From contig CALCPB010000627.1 of NCBI GenBank assembly GCA_937897665.1, positions 1-7,279 on the forward strand: DNA of 7,279 nucleotides, given 5' to 3'. Below are positions 5,480 through 7,279 of the stretch, in pieces (position 1 is the stretch's first letter; each line of letters opens with the position of its first letter). The notes under the pieces were generated by a model. The model searched no databases and was not told where the DNA came from. It saw only the letters and a program-made list of their open reading frames with translations. The DNA is from an uncultured Halomicronema sp. GTDB lineage: Bacteria > Cyanobacteriota > Cyanobacteriia > Phormidesmidales > Phormidesmidaceae. The position numbers were made by a program, and so were the translations under genes.

Positions 5480-7279
5480 ATGGCTCAGCAGGTGCTCTAC
5501 GTCGATCCCGCTCAGGGACAGGACAATCGAGAGGGGCGATCGGCCAATCAACCCCTCAAAACCATCACTGCCGCATTACGACTGAGCCAGGGTGATACGC
5601 AGATACAGCTCCAAGCTGGGCTCTACACCGCCAACAGCGGTGAACAGTTTCCCCTAGTCATTCCGTCGGGGTGTGAGTTGGTGGGACAACCGGGGGGCGG
5701 TCGGCCTACCGCGATCGTGCAGGGCAGTGGCCCGGTGCAGCATCCAGCACTAGGTAGCCAGGTCGCCGCCAGCGTGTTGCAAGACGGGGCCAAGCTCAAC
5801 CAGGTAACCATCATCAACACCCAGGCGCAGGGCATCGGCCTGTTGCTCGCCGAGGGGCGACCTCAATTGGCCGGGGTGGTCGTGATGAAATGTCCGCAGT
5901 ATGGCGCCGTGACGCTGGGTAAAGCGCTGCCCTTTGTTCAAGACTGTGTGTTTGAAGACTGCGGGACGGCGATCGCCTGGTTTACCCAGAGCAAGGGCCA
6001 GTTTGAACGGGTCTTTTGTCAAAAAAATCAGACGGCGCTGCTGATTCAAGATTCCGCCGCGCCGCTGATTCTGTCCTGTGGCTTAGAACGCAATGTGACC
6101 GGCATCGCAATCGCCGATACCGCCAACCCAGTGCTCCGCCATAATCGGATTCGGCAAAATCAGACGGTGGGCCTGATGCTGACGGGCCAAGCCACCGCCG
6201 ACTTTGGTCAGGCCGAAGACCTCGGTCACAACATTGTGCGCCTCAATGGCACAGTGGATATCAAAAACGGCAGCGGGCGATCGCTGGTCTCCTGCGGGAA
6301 TGACGTGTTGCCTCAACAAATTCAGGGGCGCGTTGACCTGATCGCCAGTGCCCGACCCGACCCCGCAGCTGTGCCCCCGATACTGTTTGAGCAGCCTACA
6401 AGTTGGGCCGCTGGCGAGTCCGTTGAGCCCGGCGGGGCTGAGGCTTCAGAGTCGCCGCCCCCCCCCCAGGGCTCCATCCAATTCAGCGATATGGCGCGAC
6501 ACTGGGCTGGGCCTTTCGTCGATGGTTTGGCCCAGGCGGGAACAGTCGCAGGCTTTACGGATGGCACCTTTCGACCAGAGCGATCGCTCACCCGCGCCGA
6601 GTTTGCGGCCTTGATCGTTGCCAACTTTCCTGAGTTACCCGAGCAAACGGCCCCCCAGCGCTTTGCCGACGTCTCCCCCAACTTTTGGGCCTATACAGCG
6701 CTGTCTCAAGCGCAGCGGATGGGGTTTCTCAGCGGTTTTCCAGACGGCACCCTACGACCCAATGAGCCGATCACGCGGATTCAAGCCATCGTGGCGGTGA
6801 CCAACGGCCTCCAACTCACGGGCGGCCGGGTGGATGATGTGGGCATTTATCGCGATCGCGCGCAAATTCCTAGCTATGCTGTCGATGCTCTCTCAACGGC
6901 AACCCGTCAGCGACTCGTGGTTAACTATCCTGACCCGATACAGCTGCGACCATTAGAAACGATGACTCGCGGTGCAGTTTCGGCATTGATTTACCAGGGG
7001 CGAGTCGCCGTTGGCACATCAACCGCGATCGCCTCGCCTTACATCGTTCGACCCGATACGACGCAGCCGCTGTTTAGCGACCTGACAGCACACTGGGCCC
7101 GCGATTTTATTCAAGGATTAGCCGCAGTCAACTTAGTCACGGGCCTGCAAGACGGCCGATTTGCCCCCAACGACGCGATTACTCGCGCTCAGTTTGCCAC
7201 CCTGGTCGTCAACGCGATTCAGCCAGTACCCGTGAAACCAGCCCTGCAGTTCAAAGACGTGCCGTCCGACTACAGGGCC
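5480..7279 (+). CDS. DUF1565 beta-helix protein with S-layer homology domains, cut by window end
   Basis: An open frame of 600 residues continues past the right edge. Residues 5 to about 290 form a DUF1565/pectate-lyase-like right-handed beta-helix: YVDPAQGQDN (7-16), NQPLKTITAAL, and FPLVIPSGCELVGQ, followed by short repeating strands. A Pro/Glu/Ser-rich linker with a C10 tract follows (about 300-332). Then come SLH units at about 333-382 (FSDMARHWAGPFV...FTDGTFRP...TRAEFAALI), 394-444 (FADVSPNFWAY...FPDGTLRP...TR), a degenerate one at 456-505, a good one at 531-580 (FSDLTAHWARDFI) and a fifth beginning at 590. SLH domains normally bind cell-wall polymers and hold proteins at the surface; the beta-helix may bind or act on glycans. 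No signal peptide is seen: the helix domain starts at the N-terminus, and the frame upstream to 5378 offers no better start or leader. All seven cysteines lie in the beta-helix. No Shine-Dalgarno precedes the ATG. Confidence 0.85.
   Translation, partial: MAQQVLYVDPAQGQDNREGRSANQPLKTITAALRLSQGDTQIQLQAGLYTANSGEQFPLVIPSGCELVGQPGGGRPTAIVQGSGPVQHPALGSQVAASVLQDGAKLNQVTIINTQAQGIGLLLAEGRPQLAGVVVMKCPQYGAVTLGKALPFVQDCVFEDCGTAIAWFTQSKGQFERVFCQKNQTALLIQDSAAPLILSCGLERNVTGIAIADTANPVLRHNRIRQNQTVGLMLTGQATADFGQAEDLGHNIVRLNGTVDIKNGSGRSLVSCGNDVLPQQIQGRVDLIASARPDPAAVPPILFEQPTSWAAGESVEPGGAEASESPPPPQGSIQFSDMARHWAGPFVDGLAQAGTVAGFTDGTFRPERSLTRAEFAALIVANFPELPEQTAPQRFADVSPNFWAYTALSQAQRMGFLSGFPDGTLRPNEPITRIQAIVAVTNGLQLTGGRVDDVGIYRDRAQIPSYAVDALSTATRQRLVVNYPDPIQLRPLETMTRGAVSALIYQGRVAVGTSTAIASPYIVRPDTTQPLFSDLTAHWARDFIQGLAAVNLVTGLQDGRFAPNDAITRAQFATLVVNAIQPVPVKPALQFKDVPSDYRA
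6458..6467 (+). repeat. Ten-C homopolymer in the linker of the SLH protein
   Basis: A run of ten C encodes prolines between the beta-helix and the first SLH domain. Gain or loss of one base would shift the frame and remove all SLH domains while keeping the beta-helix. It is in frame as read here. Whether it varies in length in the population is unknown. Confidence 0.8.

Noticed and set aside
5750..6681. Three minus-strand open frames under the SLH gene
   Set aside because: They are antisense shadows of the beta-helix and SLH coding frame, which has strong domain matches.
1..7279. CRISPR array, tRNA, rRNA, riboswitch, toxin-antitoxin or defence system
   Set aside because: No regularly spaced repeats, cloverleaf or rRNA motifs, or recognised proteins of such systems were found on either strand.

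Overview
The window looks like chromosomal DNA from a filamentous or Leptolyngbya/Synechococcus-type cyanobacterium. The palindrome GCGATCGC (the HIP1 octamer typical of cyanobacteria) starts at positions 734, 2338, 3958, 4586, 5330, 5969, 6277, 6580, 6852 and 7025, about one per 730 bases. The protein types also fit: WcaF/HpsU-like acetyltransferase, DUF1565 plus SLH surface protein, and an 'HEINNPVNF' histidine kinase. No HIP1 site lies in the insertion-sequence part (1-459) or in the decayed spacer 1321-1674.

Layout. (1) 1-459: right end of an IS4-family insertion sequence whose transposase carries an in-frame stop. (2) 460-1320: catalytic core of a sensor histidine kinase whose N-terminal part is gone, apparently cut off by that element; the open frame resumes immediately after the transposase stop. 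(3) 1321-1674: no convincing intact gene, but a 16-bp inverted repeat over the kinase stop codon and what looks like a decayed coding remnant with a triple GTCAG repeat. (4) 4304-1675, minus strand: a three-gene surface-polysaccharide cluster (glycosyltransferase family 2, second glycosyltransferase family 2, hexapeptide acetyltransferase). (5) 4329-4467: divergent intergenic region. (6) 4468-5161, plus strand: deoC (deoxyribose-phosphate aldolase) broken by a +1 frameshift in a run of seven A. (7) 5162-5479: spacer with a candidate 39-residue minus-strand gene, an inverted repeat and a terminator-like hairpin. (8) 5480 to the right edge: a right-handed beta-helix (DUF1565) protein followed by several S-layer-homology domains, cut by the window end.

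How the parts relate. The three minus-strand genes very probably act together in exopolysaccharide assembly: two transferases add sugars and the acetyltransferase modifies one of them. The SLH protein would be a cell-surface component if exported, but no signal peptide is visible. deoC is a housekeeping nucleoside-salvage gene with no evident link to its neighbours. I see no phage, CRISPR, tRNA or rRNA features and no clear new defence-type system. The unusual content is in broken frames, homopolymer tracts, repeats and small reading frames.
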